Source: Kroppenstedtia sanguinis
GTDB lineage: Bacteria; Bacillota; Bacilli; Thermoactinomycetales; DSM-45169
Assembly: GCF_050433445.1 (NCBI RefSeq)
Contig: NZ_JBNPXF010000006.1
Span: 95,927 to 159,926 of the forward strand
Direction of reading: 5' to 3'
Length of the DNA: 64,000 bases
The notes under the pieces were generated by a model, which was not told the origin of the DNA, searched no databases, and saw only the letters and a list, made by a program, of their open reading frames with translations. Both the position numbers and the translations under genes were made by a program. Below are positions 24,527-33,662 of the stretch, piece by piece (the first letter of the stretch is position 1; every line of letters begins with the position of its first letter).

Positions 24527-26049
24527 GCGTATTCGACAGCCCGTGTTTCGCGGATCACTGTAACTTTGATATGCCCCGGATAGTCCAGCTTATTCTCAAT
24601 CTCTTTCTTGATCTCCCGTGCCAGTCGGGTGGACTCACCGTCATTGATCTCATCCGGGCGAACCATGATCCGGACTTCACGGCCAGCTTGGATTGCATAG
24701 GATTTCTCAACCCCGTCGAAGGACTCACAGATCTCCTCCAACTTCTCCAACCGTTTGATATACGCCTCCAGGGTCTCACGTCGCGCGCCAGGTCGTGCTG
24801 CCGACAAGGCATCTGCCGCACCGACCAGTACCGCGATCACGCTGGTGGCCTCCACATCGCCGTGATGGGATGCAATTCCGTTGATAACAGCCGGGTGCTC
24901 ATTATATTTTTTAGCCAGTTCAACCCCGATCTCCACATGAGAACCTTCCACTTCATGGTCAATCGCTTTTCCGATATCATGCAGGAGACCCGCCCGTTTC
25001 GCCAGATGGATATCATCACCCAGCTCGGCTGCCAACAGACCGGCCAAATGCGCCACTTCCATCGAATGTTGTAGCACATTTTGTCCATAGCTCGTCCGAA
25101 ATTTCAACCGGCCCAGAATTTTGATCAGATCCGGATGGAGACCGTGTATACCCGTTTCAAAGGTGGCTTGTTCACCGTATTCCCGGATCCGTTCATCTAC
25201 TTCTTTGCGGGATTTTTCCACCATCTCTTCGATTCGAGCCGGATGGATCCTGCCATCAGCCACCAGCTTTTCCAAGGCTACACGGGCCACTTCTCTTCGA
25301 ATGGGATCAAATCCGGAAAGAATCACCGCCTCCGGCGTGTCGTCGATAATCAGATCGATTCCGGTCAATGTTTCCAATGCACGGATGTTACGGCCTTCAC
25401 GTCCGATGATTCTTCCTTTCATCTCATCATTGGGAAGTGTGACCACAGATACAGTAGTCTCTGCCACATGATCTGCGGCACATCGCTGGATCGCCAGGGA
25501 GAGGATGCTCCGCGCCCGCTTATCGGCTTCTTCCTGAGCCTGTTGCTCCATCTCCTTGATCATTTGCGTCGTCTCATGTTTCATCTCATTTTCTACTTTG
25601 GACAAAATCAGTTGCTTCGCCTCATCCGTGGTCAATCCAGACAAGCGTTCCAATTCCGCCACCTGGCCCCGGTAAAGCTCATCGATCTTCTCTTTCTGGT
25701 CCCGAATGGCTTCTTCCCGTTGGCTGAGAGTGTCCTCCCGATTTTCTTGGCTCTCCTGTTTCTTGTCCAAAGTCTCTTCCTTCTGCATCAGACGACGCTC
25801 CAACCTGGCCAGATCGTTGCGCTGTTCGCGAAGCTCCTGTTCCGCCTCCGTCCGCAGACGGTGTACCTCATCCTTGGCTTCCAGAATGTTTTCCCGCTTC
25901 AACGTTTCCGCATCGCTTCTCGCTTTATCGATGATCTGTTCCGCCTCTTTTTCGGCACTGCCGATCCGGGCTTCCGCTGTCAATCTCCGCATCCGGTACC
26001 CGATGGCCGCACCCAGACCCATTACGAGGAGGAACAGGAGTAACCACAC
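24520..26049 (-). CDS. rny: Ribonuclease Y
   Basis: RNase Y is the membrane-anchored endoribonuclease that starts mRNA decay in Firmicutes. Residues 2-20 form the transmembrane anchor, about 30-190 a long coiled coil, then a KH domain (GRIIGREGRNIR) and an HD domain (LLHDIGKAIDHE). The C-terminus ends ETRAVEYAK like the Bacillus protein. The GTG at 26049 starts immediately before the membrane segment and has no good ribosome site. AGGAGG is placed 9 nt upstream of an in-frame ATT at 26070, which may be the real start (516 aa). Confidence 0.95.
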   Translation of the reverse strand: MWLLLFLLVMGLGAAIGYRMRRLTAEARIGSAEKEAEQIIDKARSDAETLKRENILEAKDEVHRLRTEAEQELREQRNDLARLERRLMQKEETLDKKQESQENREDTLSQREEAIRDQKEKIDELYRGQVAELERLSGLTTDEAKQLILSKVENEMKHETTQMIKEMEQQAQEEADKRARSILSLAIQRCAADHVAETTVSVVTLPNDEMKGRIIGREGRNIRALETLTGIDLIIDDTPEAVILSGFDPIRREVARVALEKLVADGRIHPARIEEMVEKSRKEVDERIREYGEQATFETGIHGLHPDLIKILGRLKFRTSYGQNVLQHSMEVAHLAGLLAAELGDDIHLAKRAGLLHDIGKAIDHEVEGSHVEIGVELAKKYNEHPAVINGIASHHGDVEATSVIAVLVGAADALSAARPGARRETLEAYIKRLEKLEEICESFDGVEKSYAIQAGREVRIMVRPDEINDGESTRLAREIKKEIENKLDYPGHIKVTVIRETRAVEYAK

Positions 26050-26366
26050 GAGAAAATCAGTCGCCTCAATCGCTACCCACCTCCTCCCTTCCCCAAGTAT
26101 AAAACAAGACCGATCCGCCTCGGTCTGTTTTGCATCACATGCTTACACGAGACTCCACAGGCCTCCCGTATATTTGGCAAGAGACGGGAATCTCCTAATT
26201 CGTCTCTCTTCCGGATCAGGTCAAATCCCTTCCACAGCTGAAACAAAAAAATTCCCGATCCTATGATAAAGCTCCCGCCCGGTATCAACAGTGGGCACTT
26301 ACATATCCCTGAGTAAGCATCTTCCAAGCCAATTTAAGGATTTTAGATGCACTCCAATTGTATTAT
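26050..26366 (-). other. Leader or intergenic region between the split SbcC ATPase gene and rny
   Basis: About 300 bp. It holds the rny ribosome site, a hairpin at 26103-26136 (ACAGACCGA / TCGGTCTTGT with T-rich end) that looks like a terminator for the upstream operon, and an 84-codon open frame with one hydrophobic segment that lacks a ribosome site and runs through the hairpin. Confidence 0.4.
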
Positions 26367-27044
26367 TTACCCGGCCTCATTGTCAAGAACACCGGGAATG
26401 CGAACCAGAGTTTCCCCACCTCTCATCTGGACCTGAAAGACGCGATCCGCCCCTTCCGTCAGATGGGAATTGTGGCTGACCAGAATCACCTGTCGACCAA
26501 ACATCTCTGCAGTCGCTTTGAGAAATTCCAGCATGGGAAGCACATACTCCGCACTAACATGCTTTCCCGGCTCGTCCAGAATCAAAGGACCCTCCGGTCG
26601 GGGGCGGAAGGTTTCCACCATCGCTACCCTCAGTGCCAAGGAGATGATATCCACCACGCCCCCTCCACGAGCATCCTGGGGTTTGGTCTTTACCGGAGTC
26701 CCTTCCCAGTCGGTAATCACATAAAACTCAGCTACCGATTTGCCACCGTGCTCCAACAGCTCAATTTCAAAGCGAAACTGCGGTCCGAATACATACTGAA
26801 GGGCATTGGTGACCAGTGTCTCCATTTGCTCCTTCGCTTGCAGCCGGGCATGTTCAGCCGACCCCTGCAAGAGAACTCTCACCTTTTCGAAAAGGTCTCG
26901 TTCCTTTTCTCCATCTCGCCGCTGGTTTTCCATATCATCCAAGAGCTCCTGCAACCCGTTTCTCTCCGTCTCTCGGATCAGTACTTCCTTCTTGGCTGAT
27001 GCCAAAGCTTCGCTTAACGCATGCAGTTCACTTACTTGATCCAT
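26367..27044 (-). CDS. C-terminal ATPase lobe of a split SbcC/Rad50-like protein
   Basis: The 225-residue protein begins with a coiled coil (residues 1-65) and then has the C-terminal half of an SMC/Rad50 ATPase: the stretch DARGGGVVDIISLALRVAM in place of the ABC signature region, Walker B LILDEPGK and the switch histidine region ILVSHNSHL. It has no Walker A. The partner at 27257-28732 has Walker A and a zinc hook but no Walker B, so together they would make one complete ATPase. It overlaps the small coiled-coil gene by 17 bp. The partnership is inference from complementarity and operon position. Confidence 0.75.
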   Translation of the reverse strand: MDQVSELHALSEALASAKKEVLIRETERNGLQELLDDMENQRRDGEKERDLFEKVRVLLQGSAEHARLQAKEQMETLVTNALQYVFGPQFRFEIELLEHGGKSVAEFYVITDWEGTPVKTKPQDARGGGVVDIISLALRVAMVETFRPRPEGPLILDEPGKHVSAEYVLPMLEFLKATAEMFGRQVILVSHNSHLTEGADRVFQVQMRGGETLVRIPGVLDNEAG

Positions 27045-27291
27045 GGTTGCGGTTCAGCTCCTCCGGCAACAGGTTCCACGCCTCCCGAATCCGGCTCTCA
27101 ATCTCCTCTTCCAGCCTTTGGATCTCCTCTTCTAAGCGGTCGGGTTCCACACCTAGCTCCTCCAGCTCCTGAAGGAGCTTTTTTTCCTCTTGTTCCAAGC
27201 TCTCCAGCCTCGCCTCAGCCCGATAGCGCTGATCCTTGGCTTCATTTAAAGCTTGTTTAAGTTGTTTGATCCTCTCTTCCTGCTGCTGCAC
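27028..27291 (-). CDS. Small coiled-coil protein in the split SbcC operon
   Basis: An 87-residue, Glu/Lys/Arg-rich helix predicted to be coiled coil throughout, for example LEELGVEPDRLEEEIQRLEE. The GTG at 27291 has GGAGG 8 nt upstream. It overlaps the preceding ATPase gene by 35 bp and the following one by 17 bp. Its sequence and place fit the ascending half of a Rad50-type coiled coil split off as a separate chain. No other function is suggested by the sequence. Confidence 0.6.
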   Translation of the reverse strand: MQQQEERIKQLKQALNEAKDQRYRAEARLESLEQEEKKLLQELEELGVEPDRLEEEIQRLEEEIESRIREAWNLLPEELNRNHGSSK

Positions 27292-28732
27292 CGGCCATTC
27301 CTCCTCCGTATTCTTCCATGATATGTTCCAGGACAGAATCATCGATCGGGGAACTGCAAGTGGGGCACCGGCCCAGTTCGCGGAGAAGGGTGGCCAGATG
27401 GCCGGTGCATCTCTCGATTTCATCACCTTTATCCGCCAGAAACCGGCGGCCCCGGGACAGACGTTCCCGGCAGTCCTTCCATCCCTGCTCCAGTTTGAGA
27501 AGATGGTCTCGTTTCTCCACCAGACTACTCAGCTTTTCCACTTCTTCTTCCGGCAAATGGACCCGTTGTCGAAGACGGTGGTGCAGAAGTTCCTTTTCCC
27601 GTCCCAATGCCTGAGCCTTCGGTAACAGACCCACCAGCACCTGATAACGCTTGCCCAAGCGCTCCAGTTGATCCGGATCTAGCTGATCGATTCCAGCGGT
27701 AACCGAACAAATCCTTCGCTGTCGGTCCGCTTCCCTCTGCACCCGTCTCCGTTGCTCCCGGAGCGGGATCAGCTGTCTCAACCGCTCCTGTTCCTGGGTC
27801 AGGTGGGACAGGTGATCTTCTACTTCCATCGTCCGTTCGGTTTCGACCCGGACCTTTTTCCAGCCTTCCCGTTCCATTCGGATCCCCGAAAAGGCCGAGG
27901 CGAGTCGCTTCATGTGACCCTGATCAAGAAGGGCCCGTTCCACTTCCAGAAGGATCCGATCGGCTTCGTCAACACGGGACAATCCCCTCAGCCGTTCCTG
28001 GATTCTCTGGATCTCCTGGCTCATCCGATCCCGATAATCCTTCAGACGACGGATCGCTTCCAGACGCTTCTGCATGTCTGCCGCTTTCTGATACCGATCT
28101 TCCGCCTGTTCCAGCTGTTTCTGGAGCTTGGGTAAATTTTCATAGGGCTGGAGACGTTGCTTCAGATCCTCCGATTGCTTTACCACATGTTTCAGTTTGG
28201 AGTTGACTCCACTCAAATCCTGGGCGGTTCCCTGTAAAGCGATATCGATGATGTGGGCTCCACTGGCCCTGCCGATGGATTTGGCCTTCACGCTTCCTGT
28301 TTCCGCCAACAGGAATGGCGGTTCCAGTTGCGTGCCGAACTGGGCGGGCAGTTTCCAGTCAGAATCCAACTTCAATGCATGCATTCCATGGGCATCCATC
28401 ACTTCCTGCGGGACAGAGGATCCAAAGCCTTCATAGACTTGTTCCTCCTGCTCAGGGACCTTCAGTATGTACCGATTGACGGAAGCGGAACGTATCCGGG
28501 TAATCTCCGTACCGTCGGAGAGAGTCAGGGTGACCCGACACCGCTTTTTTCCCGCTCGGATGAAGTCGGTCCCTTTGGGTTCATTGTAGAGAACCCATCG
28601 CAGTGCCCGCAAAATTGCGCTTTTGCCACTGTCCGACGGGCCGACGAACACATTGATCCCATCGTTAAAGAATGCTTCTGTTTGTTCGTGGGACTGAAAG
28701 TTTTCGATCACCAACCGTTCAAAACGTTTCAA
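27257..28732 (-). CDS. N-terminal ATPase and zinc-hook part of a split SbcC/Rad50-like protein
   Basis: Residues 1-60 form the N-terminal ATPase lobe, with Walker A FVGPSDSGKSA. A long coiled coil (about 170-450) follows, and the protein ends soon after a single CPTC, the Rad50 zinc-hook motif (about residue 465). A normal SbcC continues with a returning coil and a Walker B domain; here those parts are separate downstream genes. It overlaps the SbcD-like nuclease gene by 4 bp (ATGA). The complex probably processes DNA ends or hairpins beside RecA and RecX. Confidence 0.8.
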   Translation of the reverse strand: MKRFERLVIENFQSHEQTEAFFNDGINVFVGPSDSGKSAILRALRWVLYNEPKGTDFIRAGKKRCRVTLTLSDGTEITRIRSASVNRYILKVPEQEEQVYEGFGSSVPQEVMDAHGMHALKLDSDWKLPAQFGTQLEPPFLLAETGSVKAKSIGRASGAHIIDIALQGTAQDLSGVNSKLKHVVKQSEDLKQRLQPYENLPKLQKQLEQAEDRYQKAADMQKRLEAIRRLKDYRDRMSQEIQRIQERLRGLSRVDEADRILLEVERALLDQGHMKRLASAFSGIRMEREGWKKVRVETERTMEVEDHLSHLTQEQERLRQLIPLREQRRRVQREADRQRRICSVTAGIDQLDPDQLERLGKRYQVLVGLLPKAQALGREKELLHHRLRQRVHLPEEEVEKLSSLVEKRDHLLKLEQGWKDCRERLSRGRRFLADKGDEIERCTGHLATLLRELGRCPTCSSPIDDSVLEHIMEEYGGGMAGAAAGREDQTT

Positions 28733-29718
28733 TCCTCTCCCCTCCCGGTTCCCAAGTGTTCTTGCACCACCGCAATCCGTCGCAAGGCTTCATGGCGAAC
28801 CTCATCTTCCACATTTTTCGATCCTGCGATCTCCTCCACAATCCCCTGCACATGGAGACTGCGAAAATCATGATCCCGGATTTCCCGTTCAAAGGCGGCG
28901 ATCCTCTCTTCCCGATAGGCCCCCTGTTCCACCCAAGACCGGTCCAGCACCTCTTCCCCTGGGGCGGCGCATTGGAGTGGAAGCAGTTTCACCCTGATTT
29001 CCTTTCCGAAATCGAGCACTGCCACCTGAGGGTGACGGTGGATCTCCGTAGGGTGGTTGTTGATCCGGGCCAATGCTCCCGGATTGATGATATACCGGCC
29101 TTCCTTTTTCTTAACAGGAAAACCGGCGTGGTAATGTCCTGTCAACAAGACATCTACCTCTTCCGACCAGAGATGGTCGGCCAAGGTGTGGGGAACACTG
29201 TCGGGAAGTGCGCGGTCCACCACCATTCCGTGGACCATATGGACACAGTAATCGGCATCTGTCTCATTTTTCACCACATAATCCATCGTCGGATCCCGCC
29301 GATCCAGATCATAGTGGAAGGGTTGGCCGGTAAGTTGCACACGGACTCCCCCTTCCTCCAGACAGATTTTTTCTCCTCTCCGGATCAACCGAACCGCTCC
29401 AAAAGCATCCAAAAGGCCCAGCATCGATCGATCCACCGTCTCCGGGTTATGTCCGTATATATCATGGTTGCCGGCAATCGTATAAATCGGTGTTTCCAAT
29501 CGGCGCAATAAACGGGCAAAATCCCGCACGACGGCGGGAGACAGGTCCGGTCGATCAAAAAGATCTCCGCCGTGGAGCACAGCGTTCACCTTTTCCCGAC
29601 CAGCGATGTCGATCACTTCATTCAACTTATTCCGAAGGGCTTCCACAAAATCATCGGTTCTGCTCCGGGGAGCCGTCCCCCGGATATGAGTATCTGTCAC
29701 ATAGAGGAGACGAAGCAT
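28729..29718 (-). CDS. SbcD/Mre11-like metallophosphoesterase (DNA nuclease)
   Basis: A calcineurin-fold phosphoesterase with metal ligands DTHIRG, HGGDLFD, AGNHDIYG, HMVHGM and TGHYHAG in the order of Mre11/SbcD. At 329 residues it is shorter than E. coli SbcD. It is the first gene of the split SbcC operon and lies 4 bp after recX, so recA, recX and the nuclease genes may form one transcript. A role as the nuclease of an SbcCD-type complex is inferred from family and context. Confidence 0.85.
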   Translation of the reverse strand: MLRLLYVTDTHIRGTAPRSRTDDFVEALRNKLNEVIDIAGREKVNAVLHGGDLFDRPDLSPAVVRDFARLLRRLETPIYTIAGNHDIYGHNPETVDRSMLGLLDAFGAVRLIRRGEKICLEEGGVRVQLTGQPFHYDLDRRDPTMDYVVKNETDADYCVHMVHGMVVDRALPDSVPHTLADHLWSEEVDVLLTGHYHAGFPVKKKEGRYIINPGALARINNHPTEIHRHPQVAVLDFGKEIRVKLLPLQCAAPGEEVLDRSWVEQGAYREERIAAFEREIRDHDFRSLHVQGIVEEIAGSKNVEDEVRHEALRRIAVVQEHLGTGRGED

Positions 29719-29722
29719 CAGA

Positions 29723-30379
29723 TCATCCCCCTTCTTCCCGATGTCTCATCCGAAGCTCATGCAATAACCTGTATACCAACGAGGGTTGAAACCCTCTCCG
29801 CAACAGATACTGGCCCAGGCGCCTTTCCACCTTGGGCCAGGGTTCCCCTGCGAGACGACGGTACCGCTTTTCAGCCGTCTCTCGAGCCAGTTTATGTTCT
29901 TCCTCATCATCCACCCGACTGAGCACATCCTCGGCAATCTCCGGGGAAATTCCCTTCTGTTCCAACTCACGCTTCAAAGCCAGGACGCCGTATCCTTTCC
30001 GCTCGCGACGCTCTTCCACCCAAGCTTCGGCAAACCGCCGATCGTCCAGAAAACCCTGATCTTTCACTTCGGTGATCACCGAATGAATGGAATCCGGCTC
30101 ATACCCTTTGGCCTGGAGATGAAGCTCCACCTCACGAACCGTCCGCGGGCGATAACTGAGATAATGAAGGGCGGACTGGCGAACCTTATTCTGCTCTTCC
30201 TCCGCCAAGATCCGCCGGATCTCCTCTCCATCCACCTTCATCCCCTTTGACAGGGCGAACCGGACCAAGACGTCCTCATGAACAGAGAATCGATAAGTGC
30301 CATCCATATGAATGTTATAACGGGGTAAGCCACTTTTTTGTCTCTCGATCCGTGTGATTTCACCCGCTTCGTCTTCCAT
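29723..30379 (-). CDS. recX: Recombination regulator RecX
   Basis: RecX binds RecA filaments and modulates their activity. The 218-residue protein has three-helix repeats typical of the family: ALHYLSYRPRTVREVELHL, DQGFLDDRRFAEAWVEERR and KRELEQKGISPEIAEDVL. It lies 20 bp downstream of recA, with no terminator between them, so they are cotranscribed and probably share LexA control. In Bacillus recX is elsewhere, so this pairing differs from the otherwise conserved order. Confidence 0.92.
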   Translation of the reverse strand: MEDEAGEITRIERQKSGLPRYNIHMDGTYRFSVHEDVLVRFALSKGMKVDGEEIRRILAEEEQNKVRQSALHYLSYRPRTVREVELHLQAKGYEPDSIHSVITEVKDQGFLDDRRFAEAWVEERRERKGYGVLALKRELEQKGISPEIAEDVLSRVDDEEEHKLARETAEKRYRRLAGEPWPKVERRLGQYLLRRGFQPSLVYRLLHELRMRHREEGG

Positions 30380-30399
30380 CGGTTCTCACGCCTTCTCCT

Positions 30400-31488
30400 T
30401 TATTCCTTCAGGTCGAGGGAAAGAGCTTCTGCCTTTTTTTCGCCCCCCGCCTTTTTCGATTGCTTCTCAGGCTTCTGTTCCTGCTCCTGTTCCGGAGTGA
30501 CTGTCTGCAGGTCAAAATGTTCCCGGATCTTATTTTCAATGGAGAGGGCCACTTTGCTGTTTTCCTTGAGGAATTGTTTGGAATTCTCCCGACCCTGGCC
30601 CAACCGATCTCCCTCAAAGGAGTACCAGGCACCACTCTTCTTCACAATGTCCAGATCGCTTCCGATATCCAAAATGCTGCCTTCTTTGGAGATCCCCTCT
30701 CCGTACATGATATCCACTTCCGCTTGCTTGAAAGGAGGGGCCACCTTATTCTTGACCACTTTGATCCGGGTGCGGTTACCCACCATCTCGTTGCCCTGTT
30801 TGATCGTTTCCGCACGTCGCACTTCCAGACGGACACTGGAGTAGAATTTGAGGGCACGGCCACCGGGAGTGGTTTCAGGGTTGCCGAACATGACACCCAC
30901 CTTTTCCCGGATCTGGTTGATGAAGACCGCAATCGTCTTGGACTTGCTGATCGCTCCGGAGAGCTTACGAAGAGCTTGCGACATCAAGCGAGCCTGCAAA
31001 CCGACATGGGAATCCCCCATCTCACCTTCGATTTCCGCCTTCGGTACCAGAGCTGCCACCGAGTCCACAACGATAATGTCAATCGCTCCGCTACGGACCA
31101 AAGCCTCGGCAATTTCCAACGCCTGCTCCCCCGTATCGGGCTGAGATAAAAGCAGTTCGTCGATGTTTACCCCCAGCTTCTCCGCGTAAACCGGATCCAG
31201 AGCATGTTCCGCATCGATAAAGGCCGCCTGTCCGCCCCCCCGCTGCACCTCAGCAATTGCATGAAGGGCAACCGTCGTCTTCCCTGAAGACTCAGGACCG
31301 TACACCTCAATGATCCGGCCCCGGGGATATCCTCCGACTCCCAACGAGATATCTAAAGCCAGCGCACCACTGGAGATCGTTTCCACTTGACGAGCACCAG
31401 CTTCTCCCATCTTCATGATCGAACCTTTACCAAACTGTTTTTCTATCTGCCTCAAAGCCATATCCAGAGCCTGACGGCGGTCGGACAT
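30400..31488 (-). CDS. recA: Recombinase RecA
   Basis: RecA forms ATP-dependent filaments on single-stranded DNA and triggers the SOS response. Walker A is GPESSGKTT (about residue 64), the Walker B region IIVVDSVAAL, and the loop regions GEMGDSHVGLQARLMSQALR and FINQIREKVGVMFGNPETTP are intact. The tail from about residue 328 is Gln/Glu/Lys-rich. At 362 residues it is slightly longer than the Bacillus protein. AAGGAG precedes the ATG; a strong SigA promoter and LexA box lie upstream. Confidence 0.99.
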   Translation of the reverse strand: MSDRRQALDMALRQIEKQFGKGSIMKMGEAGARQVETISSGALALDISLGVGGYPRGRIIEVYGPESSGKTTVALHAIAEVQRGGGQAAFIDAEHALDPVYAEKLGVNIDELLLSQPDTGEQALEIAEALVRSGAIDIIVVDSVAALVPKAEIEGEMGDSHVGLQARLMSQALRKLSGAISKSKTIAVFINQIREKVGVMFGNPETTPGGRALKFYSSVRLEVRRAETIKQGNEMVGNRTRIKVVKNKVAPPFKQAEVDIMYGEGISKEGSILDIGSDLDIVKKSGAWYSFEGDRLGQGRENSKQFLKENSKVALSIENKIREHFDLQTVTPEQEQEQKPEKQSKKAGGEKKAEALSLDLKE

Positions 31489-31523
31489 GCATCCTCACTC
31501 CTTCGATTCCCTTGGATAACCTC

Positions 31524-31552
31524 ATCATACATCCTTTTTCAGCCCCTGCCAA
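31524..31552 (-). promoter_or_regulatory. SigA promoter of recA
   Basis: TTGGCA - 17 bp - TATGAT on the minus strand, 36 bp upstream of the recA start codon. Confidence 0.75.
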
Positions 31553-31561
31553 GACCATTTG

Positions 31562-31575
31562 CGAACATTTATTCG
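31562..31575 (-). promoter_or_regulatory. LexA (DinR) SOS box upstream of recA
   Basis: CGAATAAATGTTCG on the minus strand matches the Gram-positive consensus CGAACRNRYGTTCG closely, with intact outer half-sites. It lies 9 bp upstream of the -35 element of the recA promoter. Confidence 0.75.
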
Positions 31576-31709
31576 ATCCCCCACATCCTCCCCCTCGCAA
31601 CTCCAGAAAAACTCTGGTATTATAAGGGGTATAGTACGGAAACACTTAGCAGATGAAGGTACATGCCCCATACAATGGAATTTGAATCCCCCGAAAAGGA
31701 GTGAGGCGA

Positions 31710-32021
31710 ATGGATAAAGAAAAAATGGTAGAAGAGGTCATGGAAGCTCTGGAAACCGTTGAAGACCCTGAGCTCCATATCGATATCGTCAACCTGGGCT
31801 TGGTCTACGGAGTAGATGTCGATGATGGAGGGAACGTCAAAGTTACTATGACCCTGACCGCCATGGGATGCCCTCTCGCTGGAATGATCAATGAGATGGT
31901 GGAAGTTGCCGCCAAGTCCGTCGAGGGAGTCAAAGAGGTCGAAGTAAATATCGTCTGGAACCCGCCCTGGGACAAAGATCGGATGTCCCGATATGCCAAA
32001 ATGGCTTTGGGAATCCATTGA
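31710..32021 (+). CDS. MIP18/DUF59-family Fe-S cluster assembly factor (SufT-like)
   Basis: This 103-residue protein has the DUF59 fold: ETVEDPELHIDIVNLGLVYG, LTAMGCPLAGMI (with the conserved cysteine) and WNPPWDKDRMS. Members such as SufT/YitW help mature Fe-S proteins; PaaD-type members act in phenylacetate pathways, but no paa genes are here. The ATG at 31710 has GGAG 8 nt upstream. It is a single plus-strand gene between recA and the helicase, ended by a strong bidirectional terminator. A short inverted repeat (CCAGA-N5-TCTGG) lies at 31603-31617 next to a TATTAT -10-like sequence. Confidence 0.88.
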   Translation: MDKEKMVEEVMEALETVEDPELHIDIVNLGLVYGVDVDDGGNVKVTMTLTAMGCPLAGMINEMVEVAAKSVEGVKEVEVNIVWNPPWDKDRMSRYAKMALGIH

Positions 32022-32024
32022 AAA

Positions 32025-32076
32025 AACAACAAAAAAAACCTGCCGGCTCCAACCGGCGGGTTTTTTTGTTGTTTTA
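32025..32076. terminator. Bidirectional terminator between sufT-like and DEAD-box genes
   Basis: A long hairpin with arms AAAACAACAAAAAAAACC and GGTTTTTTTGTTGTTTT flanking GCCGG-CTCCAA-CCGGC. It serves both convergent genes. Confidence 0.92.
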
Positions 32077-32078
32077 GG

Positions 32079-33662
32079 TCAGGAGCGGTTCCGGGGACGG
32101 GCTGGCTCCAGATTGACTCTAGCACCATTGATCTTGCTCTGGCGAAGGGCTTCAAACACGAATGGAGCCGCTTCTTCAGGGACTTCCACAAATGAAAACC
32201 GATCATAGATGTTGATTCGACCCACTTTTTTGGCGGCGATTCCCGCCTGCTCGGCGATCGCTTTCACTAACTCCCGGGGGCGGATATCTGCATTGCGGCC
32301 CACATTGATGAAGAAACGGACCATACCTGGGGACGCACCCGTTTCCCCAAAGTCATAGACTGCATCTGTGGCTCCGGTAAAGCGGTCCGCAAAAGCCATA
32401 TGCAAAGCCGCCGCCGCAACCTGATTGGCATCGTGTTTATCGGTCAGGTTTTGCACCAGCTCTTCAAAGATCGGAATCAGTTCACCGGACTGGATCGTCT
32501 CAACCAACTGCTCTTTCAACAACTGTTGTTGTCTCTCCGCCACTTCCTCCAAGCTGGGAAGTTCCCGGGACTTCAACTCGCCGGCGATTTCATGTTCAAT
32601 GGAACGAAGCTGCTTCATCTCCCGGGGGGTGACCAACGTCAAGGCAAGCCCCGTGCGACCCGCCCGTCCGGTCCGGCCGATCCGGTGCACATAACTTTCC
32701 GCATCCTGCGGGATATCATAGTTGATCACATGGGAGATCGTGCCCACATCGATCCCACGGGCCGCCACATCAGTGGCCACCAGTAGTTCAATATCGCCCC
32801 GCCGAAAAGAATTCATCACCCGATCCCGTTGTTGCTGAGCCAGATCCCCATGTAAACCCGCCGCAAGGTATCCCCGGGCCTGCAGAGATTCAGCCAGCTC
32901 GTCCACACCTTTTTTCGTGCGGCAAAACAGAATTCCCTGCTCCAGGGATTCACTGTCCAGAATACGGCACAACGAATCCAATTTAGCGCTTTCCAACACT
33001 TTATAGTAAACCTGTTCAATAATCGGAGCAGTCACTTCTCCGCGACTCACCGTAATATATCGGGGCTTGTTCATATATTTGCGAGAAAGTTGCCGGATCG
33101 CGGGGGGGATGGTTGCCGAGAAGAGCAACAACTGTCGGTTCTCCGGCAGGTGATCCATCACGGCCTCAATATCGTCGATGAATCCCATGTCCAACATCTC
33201 ATCCGCTTCATCTAACACCAACATCTCTACATCATCCAAACGAAGCGTTCCGCGACGAAGGTGGTCCAACATACGCCCCGGTGTGCCAATCACCACCTGA
33301 ACGCCTTGTTTCAAAGCCTTAATCTGACGTCCGATCGGCTGCCCGCCATAGATGGGCAACGTCTTCACCCGCTTGGCACGCCCGATCCTGCGAAGCTCTT
33401 CCGACACCTGGATAGCCAATTCCCGGGTCGGAGCCAGTACAACTGCCTTCACCTTTCTAGAACCGGGATCCACATGTTCCAGAAGCGGAATTCCAAAAGC
33501 AGCGGTTTTTCCAGTCCCTGTCTGGGCCTGGCCGATCACATCCTCACCTCTGAGGACGGCGGGAATACATTCCGCCTGGATGGGAGATGGCTCTTCAAAC
33601 CCCATCTCCCGAATCCCCTTCATAATCAGGGAATCTAGTTCAAAGGAATCAAAATGCTTCAT
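32079..33662 (-). CDS. DEAD-box ATP-dependent RNA helicase with DbpA-type RNA-binding domain
   Basis: The helicase core shows all usual motifs: Q motif near PSPIQAECI, AQTGTGKT, PTRELAIQV, TPGRMLDH, DEADEMLD, SATIP, ARGIDV and HRIGRTGRAG. Residues about 445-527 form a DbpA-like RNA-binding domain (MVRFFINVGRNADI, INIYDRFSFVEVP). CshA, DeaD and DbpA are all plausible relatives; I cannot choose between them. It probably helps ribosome assembly or RNA turnover. The start overlaps the cinA stop by 4 bp (ATGA), so the two are translationally coupled. Confidence 0.92.
   Translation of the reverse strand: MKHFDSFELDSLIMKGIREMGFEEPSPIQAECIPAVLRGEDVIGQAQTGTGKTAAFGIPLLEHVDPGSRKVKAVVLAPTRELAIQVSEELRRIGRAKRVKTLPIYGGQPIGRQIKALKQGVQVVIGTPGRMLDHLRRGTLRLDDVEMLVLDEADEMLDMGFIDDIEAVMDHLPENRQLLLFSATIPPAIRQLSRKYMNKPRYITVSRGEVTAPIIEQVYYKVLESAKLDSLCRILDSESLEQGILFCRTKKGVDELAESLQARGYLAAGLHGDLAQQQRDRVMNSFRRGDIELLVATDVAARGIDVGTISHVINYDIPQDAESYVHRIGRTGRAGRTGLALTLVTPREMKQLRSIEHEIAGELKSRELPSLEEVAERQQQLLKEQLVETIQSGELIPIFEELVQNLTDKHDANQVAAAALHMAFADRFTGATDAVYDFGETGASPGMVRFFINVGRNADIRPRELVKAIAEQAGIAAKKVGRINIYDRFSFVEVPEEAAPFVFEALRQSKINGARVNLEPARPRNRS

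Noticed and set aside
25081..26043. 320-codon plus-strand frame opposite rny
   Set aside because: A long antisense frame caused by codon bias of the coiled-coil gene; no family similarity and no start signals.
26073..26327. 84-codon minus-strand frame with one hydrophobic segment
   Set aside because: It has no ribosome site, starts with TTG and runs through a terminator-like hairpin and into the rny leader. I recognise no family.
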